Source of the DNA: Gordoniibacillus kamchatkensis
GTDB taxonomy: Bacteria > Bacillota > Bacilli > Paenibacillales > NBRC-103111
Reading direction: 5' to 3'
Assembly: GCF_000829455.1 (NCBI RefSeq)
Contig: NZ_JXAK01000001.1
Coordinates: 186,001-250,000 of the forward strand
Length of the DNA: 64,000 bases
The notes under the pieces are model-generated. The model searched no databases. It worked only from the letters and a program-made list of their open reading frames with translations, and was not told where the DNA came from. Below are positions 1 through 8,712 of this stretch, one piece after another (position 1 is the first letter of the stretch; every line of letters begins with the position of its first letter). Made by a program: the position numbers and the translations under genes.

Positions 1-7
1 TTCTCAT
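1..7 (-). CDS. Start of a gene running off the left edge
   Basis: On the minus strand a strong ribosome binding site (GAGGAGGGG) is followed 7 bases later by ATG at 7-5, and the reading frame leaves the window after two codons. Nothing can be said about the product from sequence. It lies directly downstream of the YesM/YesN pair on the same strand, where such pairs often sit next to the transport operon they control, so a transporter gene is a reasonable guess. Confidence 0.45.
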
Positions 8-66
8 TTCGTAGCCCCTCCTCAACATTCTCGACACATGAATATTGTAAATTCCACAAACTTGAG

Positions 67-107
67 CGGACAGGTAGAATCGTCTTATAAAAAAGGAATA
101 TGTGACT
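67..107 (-). promoter_or_regulatory. Conserved ~41-bp upstream element, copy A
   Basis: The block beginning CGGACAGGTAGAATCGTCTT and ending GGAATATGTGACT closely matches 6400-6440, in the same orientation relative to the downstream minus-strand gene. By eye roughly 35 of 41 positions agree, allowing one 1-base gap. The two copies lie upstream of different operons that flank the YesMN genes. That points to a shared operator or promoter, and YesN is the obvious candidate binder (inference). Confidence 0.55.
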
Positions 108-122
108 CACTGCCCTCCTCTT

Positions 123-166
123 AAAAGGCAAGCCCGATCCGCTGGAAATCGCAGGTCAGGCTTGCC
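123..166 (-). terminator. Weak terminator after the YesN-like gene
   Basis: GGCAAGCC (127-134) pairs with GGCTTGCC (159-166). Read on the minus strand, the 8-bp stem has a 24-nt loop and is followed by TTTT. It starts 3 bases past the stop of the response regulator and separates it from the gene at the left edge. Confidence 0.5.
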
Positions 167-168
167 AG

Positions 169-1730
169 TTATTTGTTTTTATATTGTTTGCGGAACTGCA
201 TAGGGGATAATCCGGTTTGCTTCTTGAAAACTTTGCCAAAATAATTTTCATCCTCATACCCGATAGAACCGGCTATTTCAGATATCGGAATATTGGAATG
301 GATCAGCAACGATTTAGCCTTATCGATCCGAAGGTCGGTCAGATAAGTGATAATGGTCGTATGAAACTGTTCTTTGAATATTTTCGCCAAATAGCGCGGG
401 CTGAAATGAAAGATTTCCGATAATGTGGTTAAAGAAATATCCTTCTTGTAATGCTGTTCGATATAACGGCGGATTGCTTCGATTCCGGATGCTGCCGAGT
501 GATCGCTTCCCAGTGATTCTGCCATTTCCCAACAACGATGCATCAGCTGCGTCTTCCATTCGTCCAAATCGCTGATCCATAAGGAAATAAGCCAGTCGCT
601 CCGTTCCTTGTCCGTTTGATGTAAACTTTGCGCTCGCTTGAGCAGGAGGTTGGCTTCCATCGCATATACTTGAAGCTCCTCCAGGCGCAATGATCCGCGG
701 GATTCAGCGACTCCACAAACGCTTCAATGATCTCCGTCAGACCGGTCTTATTTCCTTTCCGAATGGCATTGATCAACGGGATCTCCCGATCCGCAAATCG
801 AGGCAACTCGCCAATAATAGAAGGGCTCTCCTTCATAAGCTCTCGCTTCAACAAGGAAGCGCGAGCTTCCGCCATTGCCGGAAGCATTCGGGTGTAATCC
901 GTAATTCTCACGTAAGTCCCTTGCAAAACATCAAGCCCTAATGTCTCCCGCCAAACACGGCTTAATTTATCCAAATACCAGCTATATTCATTCACAATTA
1001 TATCGGATTTTGCAGAAGCTGTTATCAAGACCCAATGATAATCGTCCATCCTGACTAAATAATGAGGACCGTACGATTTCAAAATATCGTGTGCGATATT
1101 ATTGACTGCAAAATGAAACAACCCGATATCTCCCGAAAATTTCTGATAAACCAGCTGGTGTCTGTTCCTCGGAAGAATGCATGATACGTATAAATTCTGT
1201 AAAGGCAGTCCTGTTTTATGAAACAAATGACGCACGGTCTGGTCTTGAAACGATGTTTCTCCTTTAAGATATTGGCTCCATTTCTGCTCGTCCAGCAGCG
1301 AGTCGGCAAGATGAAGCCGGTGTCGGGTTTCTATTTCGTCTTTCGTTTTACTTTTGGTTGCCTGATATGCCGTTACGGCACGGGAAACCGCACCTTCCAA
1401 ATCCTTCGTCTTGAACGGCTTCAGAATATAATCCACGCCGTTTGCCAAAATCGCCGCGCGTGTATAACTGAAATCGTCATATCCGCTGACAACGATGACT
1501 TGGGTGTCCCATCCTTCTTCTCTCAGCATTCGCAACAGGGCAATACCATCCATACGGGGCATGCTCATATCGCAAAACAAAATGGCCGGATTATGCTCGC
1601 GAATCAGCTCCATGGCCTGTATTCCGTCGTCGGCCATCAGCCGTTCGCTAATGCCGAATCGCTCCCAATCGACATCAAGCTCGATACCTTTACGAACATG
1701 GTCTTCATCGTCGGCGATGACTACTTTCAT
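169..1730 (-). CDS. YesN-type response regulator, AraC output domain (frameshifted)
   Basis: DNA-binding half of a two-component system. The receiver domain (about residues 1-125) has the paired acidic residues in IADDED, the phospho-acceptor Asp in LFCDMSMP, and the conserved Thr/Ser and Lys positions (VVSGYDD, ILKPF). A middle YesN-type region follows, and the C-terminal ~100 residues hold two AraC helix-turn-helices ending in GLSPMQFRKQYK. The frame breaks near 690: the receiver frame (543-1730) continues into nonsense while the HTH half is open from 690 to 169. Adding one T restores ADQLRLEELQ and a product of about 520 aa, normal for YesN. The gene starts 16 bp after the sensor kinase stop, so the two form an operon. 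The break is probably a sequencing indel. Confidence 0.85.
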
Positions 1731-1745
1731 TGTCTGTCCTCCTTC

Positions 1746-3485
1746 TTAACGCAGGAACGGGATATGAAGAGCGACTATCGTAGACTCATACGGAACACTC
1801 TCGATCTCCCAGTCAAACTCCGGACCGTAATAAAGCTGCAGACGATGGAGCACATTGAGTAATCCGATTCCGGCATCCGATTTTAGCCGATAGTCGGCAT
1901 ACCCCTGCTTCAACCGCTTGATCGCCTCGCCTCCCATTCCTTTGCCGTTATCCATGATGCGGATATGGAGGTTTTCGTCTTTTTCGATGCGAATATGCAC
2001 GGTTCCGCTGCCGTGGCCTTTCTCTATTCCATGGATGATGCTGTTTTCCACTATCGGCTGCAACATCATTTTCGGCACCGGGAAGTCCAGCAGCTCTTCA
2101 GGGCAGGAAATCGTATAGGATAATTTATTTGCAAATCTTCCTCCCTGAAGGGACAAGTAATTTTCGATATGCCTCAATTCCATCCGCAAGCCCACTACTT
2201 CCGTATTGTGATTCATGCTATATCGGAATATATCGCCAAGTTCGGAAATTTTGTCTTTGATTTCCCGGACGCCGTGACTTAAAGCCAATGTTCCGATGGA
2301 CTGAAGCGTATTGTATAGAAAATGGGGGTTGATTTGCGACTGCAGCATTTTCAAACGGGCTGTGGATAGCTCCAGCCGGTTGCGGTATTCTTGGTTGATC
2401 ATCATATCCAATTGTTCAACCATGTCCCGGAAACGCTGCTCCAATATACCTAACTCGTCCGCAATTCCCGTATTCGCTTCCAATTTGAAATTTCCCGTCT
2501 CCACTTTGGCAATGCTTCTCACAATCCGTTTAATCCGCAAAATGATGTAATAAGACAACAGCGTTGCTAACGCGACGACAAAGGCAATCGCTATGAATTG
2601 AACGATCAACGAACGGCTCAGTGTCTGGTTTGCTGCTTTATTTATCGTAGATTCCGGCACAAATCTCACCATGGTCAAGGGCAATTTCTTAAACTGATCC
2701 GTTGTATAAATAAAAACCCCCTTCACCCCGTTCCACTGGCCGCTTATGAATCCTTCCCGATCTTGCAGGGTTGCCGCGATACCAATAATTTGTGCATCGC
2801 TCTCATGTTTCCGGTGAGGGACGGAACTGAACAATAATTGCGGCTTTTGCTGGATAAGGAAAAATTCCGAACTCCCTTCCGAGGGATCGGAGATCCCGCC
2901 AACGATTGCCGCAATTTCACTTTGACCTACATAGAGGGAGGTCATTCCTAATACCTTTGAACCGGGATAATCGATTAATAGCTTATTTACCAATAGCACA
3001 TTGTCATTTCCGATTTGCGAAACCTGAAATTCCTTGTCTATATCCCAATCGCCATTCTGTGTTTTCGGAATGCTGATACCCGGAGATTCGAGATTGATTC
3101 CGTTGCCATTAACAGTATAGTTTTGTCCGGATAAAGCACTCTGATAGTTAACAGCCTTCAACTCTAAATGGCTGGCGTAAATTTTATTCATTTGTTCTGA
3201 AATGTATAAAGATTCATAAGGCTTTCTTTCGGGACTTTGCAAATACTTCATCAAATCCTCGTCGTTGTATAAAGACACTGCTAAAGTGGATAATTCATTG
3301 AAGTATCTTTTGATTTCGTTCATTCCAATCTTCATGGAATGTTCGTTTAGCTCAATAATTTGCCGTTTCACGGAATTGCTGTTTGATTGATACGCTATCA
3401 TATTGGAAACAAAAAAAGGGATGACTGCGGCAATCAGCATCCCGACCATTAATTTCGCTAACAAGCTTTTTTTGATCCAGTCCAT
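1746..3485 (-). CDS. YesM-type sensor histidine kinase
   Basis: Membrane sensor of about 579 aa. An N-terminal transmembrane helix (LMVGMLIAAVIPFFV) is followed by a ~250-residue extracellular sensing domain, a second helix near residue 295, a HAMP linker, the His_kinase motif QINPHFLYNTLQS with the phospho-accepting His near residue 385, and a C-terminal ATPase domain with N-box (ENSIIHG) and G-box (DNGKGMG). The start at 3485 is preferred over 3524 because GAGAGG lies 7 bases upstream. Kinases of this family usually sense extracellular sugars or cell-wall compounds and phosphorylate the adjacent YesN; the ligand here is unknown. It is separated from the ydjC gene by a terminator, so it has its own promoter. 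Confidence 0.9.
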   Translation of the reverse strand: MDWIKKSLLAKLMVGMLIAAVIPFFVSNMIAYQSNSNSVKRQIIELNEHSMKIGMNEIKRYFNELSTLAVSLYNDEDLMKYLQSPERKPYESLYISEQMNKIYASHLELKAVNYQSALSGQNYTVNGNGINLESPGISIPKTQNGDWDIDKEFQVSQIGNDNVLLVNKLLIDYPGSKVLGMTSLYVGQSEIAAIVGGISDPSEGSSEFFLIQQKPQLLFSSVPHRKHESDAQIIGIAATLQDREGFISGQWNGVKGVFIYTTDQFKKLPLTMVRFVPESTINKAANQTLSRSLIVQFIAIAFVVALATLLSYYIILRIKRIVRSIAKVETGNFKLEANTGIADELGILEQRFRDMVEQLDMMINQEYRNRLELSTARLKMLQSQINPHFLYNTLQSIGTLALSHGVREIKDKISELGDIFRYSMNHNTEVVGLRMELRHIENYLSLQGGRFANKLSYTISCPEELLDFPVPKMMLQPIVENSIIHGIEKGHGSGTVHIRIEKDENLHIRIMDNGKGMGGEAIKRLKQGYADYRLKSDAGIGLLNVLHRLQLYYGPEFDWEIESVPYESTIVALHIPFLR

Positions 3486-3575
3486 AACAAATCCTCTCGG
3501 TTTGATGAGCTGAGACGCTTTCAATTATTGTAGTACACAAGTATGATATGCGAAAGCGGAAATCGTTTGCCAATG

Positions 3576-3613
3576 GAAAAACAAGCCCCTTTTCGCCAGT
3601 TCGAAAAGGGGCC
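3576..3613 (-). terminator. Terminator of the AtuA/DUF4387/YdjC operon
   Basis: GCCCCTTTTCG (585-595 of this kilobase, i.e. 3585-3595) pairs perfectly with CGAAAAGGGGC (3602-3612) over a 6-base loop. On the minus strand the stem is followed by TTGTTTTT. It ends the operon 13 bases after the YdjC stop codon. Confidence 0.8.
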
Positions 3614-3625
3614 AAGGCTTACGAG

Positions 3626-4408
3626 TTACACAACTGGTACGATAGGCGCCTCTGCCTGATCAATGCGTATGGGGGTTACATGATATTTTTCACACAGGCG
3701 CATGGTCTCGGGACTGGAGACAAACTCGGTATCCTTATTTCTTCTATAAGCGTTATACTCCCCGCAAAGTCTGGTTTCCTCCGTGTCTAGAGCAGGATGT
3801 CCTACATAAATATATTGTCCTGCTGGCAATTTCTTCAACACGCTTTCGAAAGCGCCAGGAAGCATAGAAATTTCGTCATAGAGCGGAAATGGTCTGTAGA
3901 AACAAGCCATCGTTCCATAAACACCGATATTTATCAAACTGTTTTTGGCAGCCCACTCTCTCATGGCTTCGCCCAAGGAAGGCACATACCGTCCAGGCGC
4001 CATATGAAAATCGACATACCGGATGTTAAATCCTAAATGAAGTAATTTATCCAGCTGCGCTTGCATTTCGAGCATGATTTCAACGATGACGGGAGGATGA
4101 AAATAGAAGTCTAAAGTCCTTGGATAAAACCAACCGTTATCTGTGACCAGGGATGGAACCTTACTCGGGTCCGAAACAGGTCCCCATTTCAGTTGATCCC
4201 ACTCAGAATTAATCGCGGCATGAAGCCCAAAACAAATGTCATTCCTCTTGGCGAACATTTCAGCAGCTTCCTCAACAAAAAGCCCAACTGCCATGACAGA
4301 TACGTTTTTGATAAATCCGTTTGCGATCGCCTTTTCAATAGCCAGATTGGTACTATGTGTGCTTCCTAAGTCATCCGCTCTGGTAATAAGCTTGATCTCT
4401 TGATTCAT
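3626..4408 (-). CDS. YdjC/ChbG-family carbohydrate deacetylase
   Basis: About 260 aa, of the YdjC-like family whose characterised member ChbG removes an acetyl group from chito-oligosaccharides. Metal-site residues are visible: the Asp pair in RADDLG near the N-terminus, FGLHAAI, and the His in VDFHMAP. There is no signal peptide, so it is cytoplasmic. The ATG at 4408 is chosen because AGGGGAG sits 7 bases upstream. It is the last gene of the operon with AtuA and DUF4387, and its ribosome binding site overlaps the end of the decayed serine hydrolase. The substrate is not deducible; an acetylated sugar is the family-based guess. Confidence 0.85.
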   Translation of the reverse strand: MNQEIKLITRADDLGSTHSTNLAIEKAIANGFIKNVSVMAVGLFVEEAAEMFAKRNDICFGLHAAINSEWDQLKWGPVSDPSKVPSLVTDNGWFYPRTLDFYFHPPVIVEIMLEMQAQLDKLLHLGFNIRYVDFHMAPGRYVPSLGEAMREWAAKNSLINIGVYGTMACFYRPFPLYDEISMLPGAFESVLKKLPAGQYIYVGHPALDTEETRLCGEYNAYRRNKDTEFVSSPETMRLCEKYHVTPIRIDQAEAPIVPVV

Positions 4409-4420
4409 CACACTACTCCC

Positions 4421-4631
4421 CTTTTAACGCTTAAAAGTCCTTCATCTACAGCACTCCGACGGCTATTGAAGTAAAGCTTTTGGTTATCGAGTTGATCTGA
4501 TCTGGATAAGCAGAGAGGTAAAGTTCCCATCACCCTTCTGTCACGATTTTATTGTGGCGGACGATAACCAGAGCAGATGATATGCCTTGCTCCTCAGGCG
4601 TGCTCCGCAGAAAATGCCATTCAAAGGACAT
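4421..4631 (-). pseudogene. Decayed serine hydrolase (class C beta-lactamase-like) remnant
   Basis: From an ATG at 4631 with a good ribosome binding site (GGAAGGAG), the frame reads a typical COG1680 N-terminus (STPEEQGISSA). It then jumps to LVIVRHNKIVTEG, with about 17 family residues missing. An in-frame TGA (4532-4530) follows, then WELYLSAYPDQ and NSITKSFTSIAVGVL, which includes the SxxK nucleophile motif. One lost base near 4448 gives TAG instead of LVDEGLLSV. The remaining ~300 residues of such a hydrolase are absent. Deletions, a nonsense codon and a frameshift together indicate real decay. The position between DUF4387 and YdjC suggests the operon once encoded the hydrolase. Confidence 0.75.
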
Positions 4632-4666
4632 GTGCTTTTCTCCTTCCACCGCACTTGTACTTTAGC

Positions 4667-4984
4667 TCATAATTCTAATTCAATACCTAAAAGCGGAACA
4701 TGCTGCTGGGCGCCATAAACATCCGTATCTCCGGGGTTCCCGGAAGGCACCGGACGCACAATTGTCGCCTTGATTGCATTGGCAGGCTTGAATTCAATAA
4801 TCGAGAAAACTTTTTCGTGGGGAATGTTGTACAACTTTGAAATAAGTTCCCTATTGATGATTTTTTTGCTGCAGATCATTTCAAACATATCCCGATCTTT
4901 GAAAATGATATCGAACGTAAGTTCAAACGGACCTGAATTTTTGCTCCTTATTACTTGCGCAATATCTTTAAGTTTCATATTCAT
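4667..4984 (-). CDS. DUF4387 family protein
   Basis: A 105-aa protein matching the DUF4387 pattern (KLKDIAQVIRSKNSGPFELT near the N-terminus, NIPHEKV, IKATIVRP). The family is known mainly as the small partner of AtuA/DUF1446 proteins, and its biochemical role is unknown. The start ATG (4984-4982) shares one base with the TGA of the AtuA-like gene, with GGAG inside the end of that gene, so the two are translationally coupled. This supports a complex or consecutive enzyme steps. There is no signal peptide or membrane segment. Confidence 0.85.
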   Translation of the reverse strand: MNMKLKDIAQVIRSKNSGPFELTFDIIFKDRDMFEMICSKKIINRELISKLYNIPHEKVFSIIEFKPANAIKATIVRPVPSGNPGDTDVYGAQQHVPLLGIELEL

Positions 4985-6345
4985 CAAACTCCGATGTCTA
5001 GAATTTCAATTGGGAACAATTCATTCGGGTCTTCAACCTCAATCAGGTGGTAAATGCTAAATTCGTATACTTCTCCAGCTTTAAATTCTGAGGGTGAGAA
5101 GGGAAATGCGAGATTGCCTGCTGTAGATACTCTTCCTTCATAACCATAATGCATCAACGTCGATCGGGCAAAACTGCAGATTGTGTTGGCTATCTCCTGG
5201 TCCTCGGCAATCACATCAATTACAATGCCGAGTTCATGACTCTGTATATCCCTCACCGGTTCAAGGTTACCCATTATGCCGTTTTTCCCGTATATTTTAA
5301 ATCCAAGGTTATATATCATTCCAGATTCTTTGAAATTATTGTGGGTGATCTCTTGCACTGCCTTCAGTATATGGTCTAACTTTCCGATCATTACCGGGTC
5401 GCGGGTACCGGCAATGGAAACTGTCCTATAGCCGGATTTCTTTACACCCTCAAGTTTGACCGTATATTTTTCCGAAGGCAAGAACACGCTTCCGGTAACT
5501 CTGACACATGAACCATCAATCTGTTCGAATCTGGTGCCGGTCAGGTCCAGCACACCACCTGGACCTGGGAGTTTGTACGGGTCCGTTTTTTCATAAAGGG
5601 TGTGCGCAGCTACGGAAAGAGTAGTACATTTACGTTTATCGGTTAACGTTTCCACCTTGAAATAATCGCTGCCAAGATAACCGAACATGCAATCGCTCGC
5701 ACTCCCGGGAGTTGCGGCAACACAAGCGCATTCCAGTATTTTTCCAAGGTGCAGCGCTAGTCCTCTGTCATATCCCTTCTTTACGGCAAGCGCTGCGAAA
5801 ACAGCAGGATCATACGATCTTCCTGCCAATATGACCTGCACACCATATTCAAGCGCCTTTAAAAACGGTTCGATCCCCATCTGGCCGACAATTCTTACCG
5901 TTGCTTCCAATTGTTCGGTTGTCAGTTCCGGTGCAGGGTATAAACTCGAAAGCCTTCCCTGTTCCATGCATGCAGATACATAATCCGAGCTTGTCTCCGC
6001 CTGTATGATAGCCATTTTGAACCTCAAATCTTTTTCGCGCGCGATCTCCTTTATAATTTCAAGGTTCCATTCCAGATGCGGATTTCCACCGCATCCGCCC
6101 GCCGTGCCTATAATGACAGGAATACGCTGTCCAATAGCAGCAGTTAGTATGATTTCCAGATCCCTCTTTACCGCTCTTCTGTCGGTAAATGAAATCCCGG
6201 AACCGAGATAATAGGGTCCGGGGTCTGTTGAACCCGCATCGACAGCGATTGCATGCGGACGTTTCCCCATACCGTTTTTGAAAGATTCGACAGGGAATCC
6301 GTAGCCCAGGATGCCAGTCGGAGATAATATCCGAAATTCCTCCAT
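4984..6345 (-). CDS. AtuA-like (DUF1446) acyclic terpene utilization family protein
   Basis: 453 aa, cytoplasmic, matching the DUF1446/AtuA family. Marks are the N-terminal GxxGYGFP segment, the AVDAGSTDPGPYYLGSG stretch, GTAGGCGGNPHLEW, the VILAGRSYDPA segment and the C-terminal YHLIEVEDPNELFPI. AtuA was named from Pseudomonas acyclic-terpene catabolism, but in Bacillota these genes usually sit in uncharacterised operons, so the name gives no substrate. It is the first gene of the operon (AGAGGAG 9 bases before the ATG), is coupled to DUF4387, and has the conserved 41-bp element 55-95 bases upstream of its start. Confidence 0.85.
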   Translation of the reverse strand: MEEFRILSPTGILGYGFPVESFKNGMGKRPHAIAVDAGSTDPGPYYLGSGISFTDRRAVKRDLEIILTAAIGQRIPVIIGTAGGCGGNPHLEWNLEIIKEIAREKDLRFKMAIIQAETSSDYVSACMEQGRLSSLYPAPELTTEQLEATVRIVGQMGIEPFLKALEYGVQVILAGRSYDPAVFAALAVKKGYDRGLALHLGKILECACVAATPGSASDCMFGYLGSDYFKVETLTDKRKCTTLSVAAHTLYEKTDPYKLPGPGGVLDLTGTRFEQIDGSCVRVTGSVFLPSEKYTVKLEGVKKSGYRTVSIAGTRDPVMIGKLDHILKAVQEITHNNFKESGMIYNLGFKIYGKNGIMGNLEPVRDIQSHELGIVIDVIAEDQEIANTICSFARSTLMHYGYEGRVSTAGNLAFPFSPSEFKAGEVYEFSIYHLIEVEDPNELFPIEILDIGV

Positions 6346-6399
6346 TTCATTCGCTCCTCTTCATGATGTTATAGACATATTATATTTCACAACCTAAAT

Positions 6400-6440
6400 C
6401 GGACAGGTAAAATCATCTTTTCAAAAAGGAATATTTGACT
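6400..6440 (-). promoter_or_regulatory. Conserved ~41-bp upstream element, copy B
   Basis: The block beginning CGGACAGGTAAAATCATCTT and ending GGAATATTTGACT matches 67-107 and lies 55-95 bases upstream of the AtuA-like start codon. No other copy was found by reading the rest of the window. It probably contains the operon's promoter and regulator site. Confidence 0.55.
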
Positions 6441-6508
6441 TTATTTGCGGATCCGAATTGTGCTCAATTGAAAGTTCTGTAAAATGATAGGCAAGGGAGG
6501 GACTTACA

Positions 6509-6598
6509 ATGGAACTACGGCATTTACGTTACTTCGTTACCTTTGCGGAAGAATTGCATTTTAGCCGGGCCGCTGCCAGTCCTATATACTTGTCCTAA
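6509..6598 (+). pseudogene. LysR-family regulator, 29-codon N-terminal stub
   Basis: ATG at 6509, after AAGGGAGGG, reads MELRHLRYFVTFAEELHFSR, the characteristic start of a LysR HTH domain. The frame then leaves the family after RAAA and stops at 6596-6598. The rest of the HTH and the whole effector domain are missing. This is a truncation at a junction that also marks the change from the AtuA operon to the zinc-related genes. Confidence 0.75.
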
Positions 6599-6616
6599 GC
6601 CATGCCTTATAATAAA

Positions 6617-6631
6617 CGGTAATTCTTACTA
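6617..6631. promoter_or_regulatory. Weak Zur-box-like site upstream of ycgQ
   Basis: CGGTAATTCTTACTA agrees with the Bacillus Zur box TCGTAATNATTACGA at about 10 of 14 defined positions and lies just after a TATAAT at 6608-6613. It is listed only because the neighbouring genes have a zinc theme; it could be chance. Confidence 0.2.
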
Positions 6632-6701
6632 TTGCGGAGGACATCCGGGTCGCCGGTTTTCGCACGATGGATGTTGACCGAAACTGCAACGGAGGGCCCT
6701 T

Positions 6702-7756
6702 ATGAAAACGGCCAACAATCGCGTCTACGGCATTCATTATTTGCTAAGAGCTGCTATTTTGTTCGGCTTCTCTACCTATATCGTTTACCTGGTAAAAACG
6801 GACAATTTGGTCTACTTCATCGCCCCGCGCATGCAAGACTATGTGAAATGGACCTCCGTCGGCCTTTACGCCGTTGCGGTATTCCAGGCGTACACCGGAA
6901 TCCGCTCGCTTTGGGGCGACCGGGCAGCGTGCGGCTGCGGGCATCCGCCTTCCGGCTCGGGGCTTCGCAGCTTCGTCGTTTATGGCTTGTTCGCGGTTCC
7001 GCTGCTTTTTGGCTTCCTTCTCCCTAACGTCGCCATGAGCAGCGCCCTTGCCGATAAGAAAGGCATGAACCTGACGACGGCCGCGGCAAGCAAAAAGCGG
7101 CCGCCCCATCAGCACAGCCGCAGACCATAGCGGCAGCCGCTCAGCCCTCGACGAGCGGAAACGGCACAGCTGCGCCGGCAACGGCCCAGACACCCGTCCC
7201 ATCGGCCGATTCGGCCCCTTCGAGCCAAGATTCGAGCCCGGCCGGCACCTCGGCCAAACCAAGTTCCGGAGCGTCAGCCGCAGACGAGCAGCTCAAGAAA
7301 ATGTTCGCGCCGCCGGACGAGTACTCGGAAGATTTCTCGCAAATGGGAATGATCCTGTATAAACGCGGCATCATTGACGTCAAGCCGGAAATTTTCATGG
7401 AAACTCTCTCGACGATCGATATTTTCAAACAAAACTTCTTCGGCAAGAAAATCGAATTAAGCGGCTTCGTGTACCGCCAGGACGATTTGCAGCCGGATCA
7501 GCTTATCGTCGGGCGGTTCGCCGTCTCCTGCTGCAGCGCCGACGCATCCCCATATGGCGTTCTGGTCGAGTTTCCCAACGCGAAGGCCTTTGCCAAAGAC
7601 ACGTGGGTCAAGGTGACTGGCACGATCGAGAAGGGCCATTACCACGATAACGATATTTTCAAGGTAAATGCCGCGAAAATCGAGAAAATTGCCGCTCCGA
7701 AAACTCCTTATGTATACCCCAACATGGATCCGGTAACGGAGCTGAAGAAGGAATAA
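6702..7756 (+). CDS. ycgQ: YcgQ-like TIGR03943/DUF1980 membrane protein (frameshifted)
   Basis: Putative subunit of a YcgR/YcgQ permease-like system. The N-terminal half has two or three transmembrane helices (residues ~10-30, 45-62, 88-108). A ~70-residue Ala/Pro/Ser-rich linker leads to the soluble DUF1980 domain (PEIFMETLSTIDIF, GKKIELSGFVYR, RFAVSCCSADASPYGV). The halves are in different frames (6702-7130, and open to 7756). Adding one A to the A5 run at 7092-7096 gives SKKAAAPSAQ and a single protein of about 350 aa. GGAGGG precedes the ATG. The usual partner permease ycgR is not next to it. Zur and a CobW GTPase follow, suggesting metal homeostasis. Confidence 0.8.
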
Positions 7757-8021
7757 AAGCTCGTTTTCGGTTTGTTGCATAGCGAGTGCGGCCTGGCCCC
7801 TTACGGTCTGCAATTGCAGGAAATCCTCCCGCTAATTTGACCGGAATCCCGAATGAAGGCGGCGTTAGCGGGATAACCTCCTGCAAAATCGGCTGTTTAC
7901 TGCCACCTCCCAGGAATTTGATGAAATTAGCGGCGGTTTTTCCATGTAATTGAATAACATCGTTTCAACCAGCATCATGAACAGGAGGAATTCCAGTTAA
8001 GCTAGGCCTCGACGGTAACTC

Positions 8022-8696
8022 TTATTCAGAGTCCTTCCACGAAGCATGAGCCTGCTGTAAGCGGCAAAACCGGGCAGATGCGCGCATCCGCTCCTCGCCG
8101 AGCTCATCCGGCTCCACTTTATCGCACTTATTCAGCACCAGCACATCGCAAAATTCGATTTGGCTGATCAGCAGATCGACCACATCGCGCATATCGTTGC
8201 TTCCAACCGCCTGCCGGAGGTCGAGCAGGCTTTCCCCAGAAGCGTAATCGTGCCAGAAACGGTTCGCATCCACGATCGTGTCCATGCAGTCCAACCGGCA
8301 AAATTGGGACAAGTCGATGCCGTGCTCCTCATCGATATAAGTGAACGTTTGCGCAACGGGTACCGGCTCACCGACACCGGTCGACTCGATCAAAATATAA
8401 TCGAATCGCCCCTCCTTGGCCAGCCGCTCCACCTCTCGCAGCAAGTCTTCCCGAAGCGTGCAGCAAATGCACCCACCCGCCATCTCAACGAGCTTCTCGT
8501 CGGTACGGGACAGTCCGCTTCCGCCGTGAACCAAATCCGCGTCAATGTTGACTTCGCTCAAGTCGTTCACGATGACGGCGACTCTGAGCCCTTGCCGGTT
8601 GTTCAGCACGTGATTCAACATCGTCGTTTTCCCCGCGCCCAAATATCCGCTCAACACCGTTACCGGAATTTTGTGTTCGGATTGCAATTGTTCCAT
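8022..8696 (-). CDS. CobW/YciC-family GTPase, C-terminally truncated
   Basis: G3E GTPase related to YciC/ZNG1 zinc metallochaperones. Seen are the Walker A loop (GYLGAGKTT), the metal-binding CICC motif (GGCICCTL), the Walker B/E segment ([13 protein letters not shown]) and the guanine-specificity motif NKCD near residue 195. Family members are about 320-400 aa; this one stops at 224 with an unrelated tail ([16 protein letters not shown]), and no CobW_C sequence appears in any frame to 7757. The 265 bases to ycgQ contain no gene. A Zur-like box sits 17 bases upstream of the start. It is either a GTPase-domain-only protein or a pseudogene. Confidence 0.75.
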   Translation of the reverse strand: MEQLQSEHKIPVTVLSGYLGAGKTTMLNHVLNNRQGLRVAVIVNDLSEVNIDADLVHGGSGLSRTDEKLVEMAGGCICCTLREDLLREVERLAKEGRFDYILIESTGVGEPVPVAQTFTYIDEEHGIDLSQFCRLDCMDTIVDANRFWHDYASGESLLDLRQAVGSNDMRDVVDLLISQIEFCDVLVLNKCDKVEPDELGEERMRASARFCRLQQAHASWKDSE

Positions 8697-8712
8697 AGCC
8701 CTCTTTTGATAT

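Noticed and set aside
6632-7027. Open frame overlapping the ycgQ start
   Set aside because: Different frame from ycgQ; no homology and no separate ribosome binding site.
7092-7096. Programmed frameshifting in ycgQ at the A-run
   Set aside because: Only five A and no downstream pseudoknot or Shine-Dalgarno stimulator was seen; other genes in the window show the same one-base homopolymer loss, so an indel is simpler.
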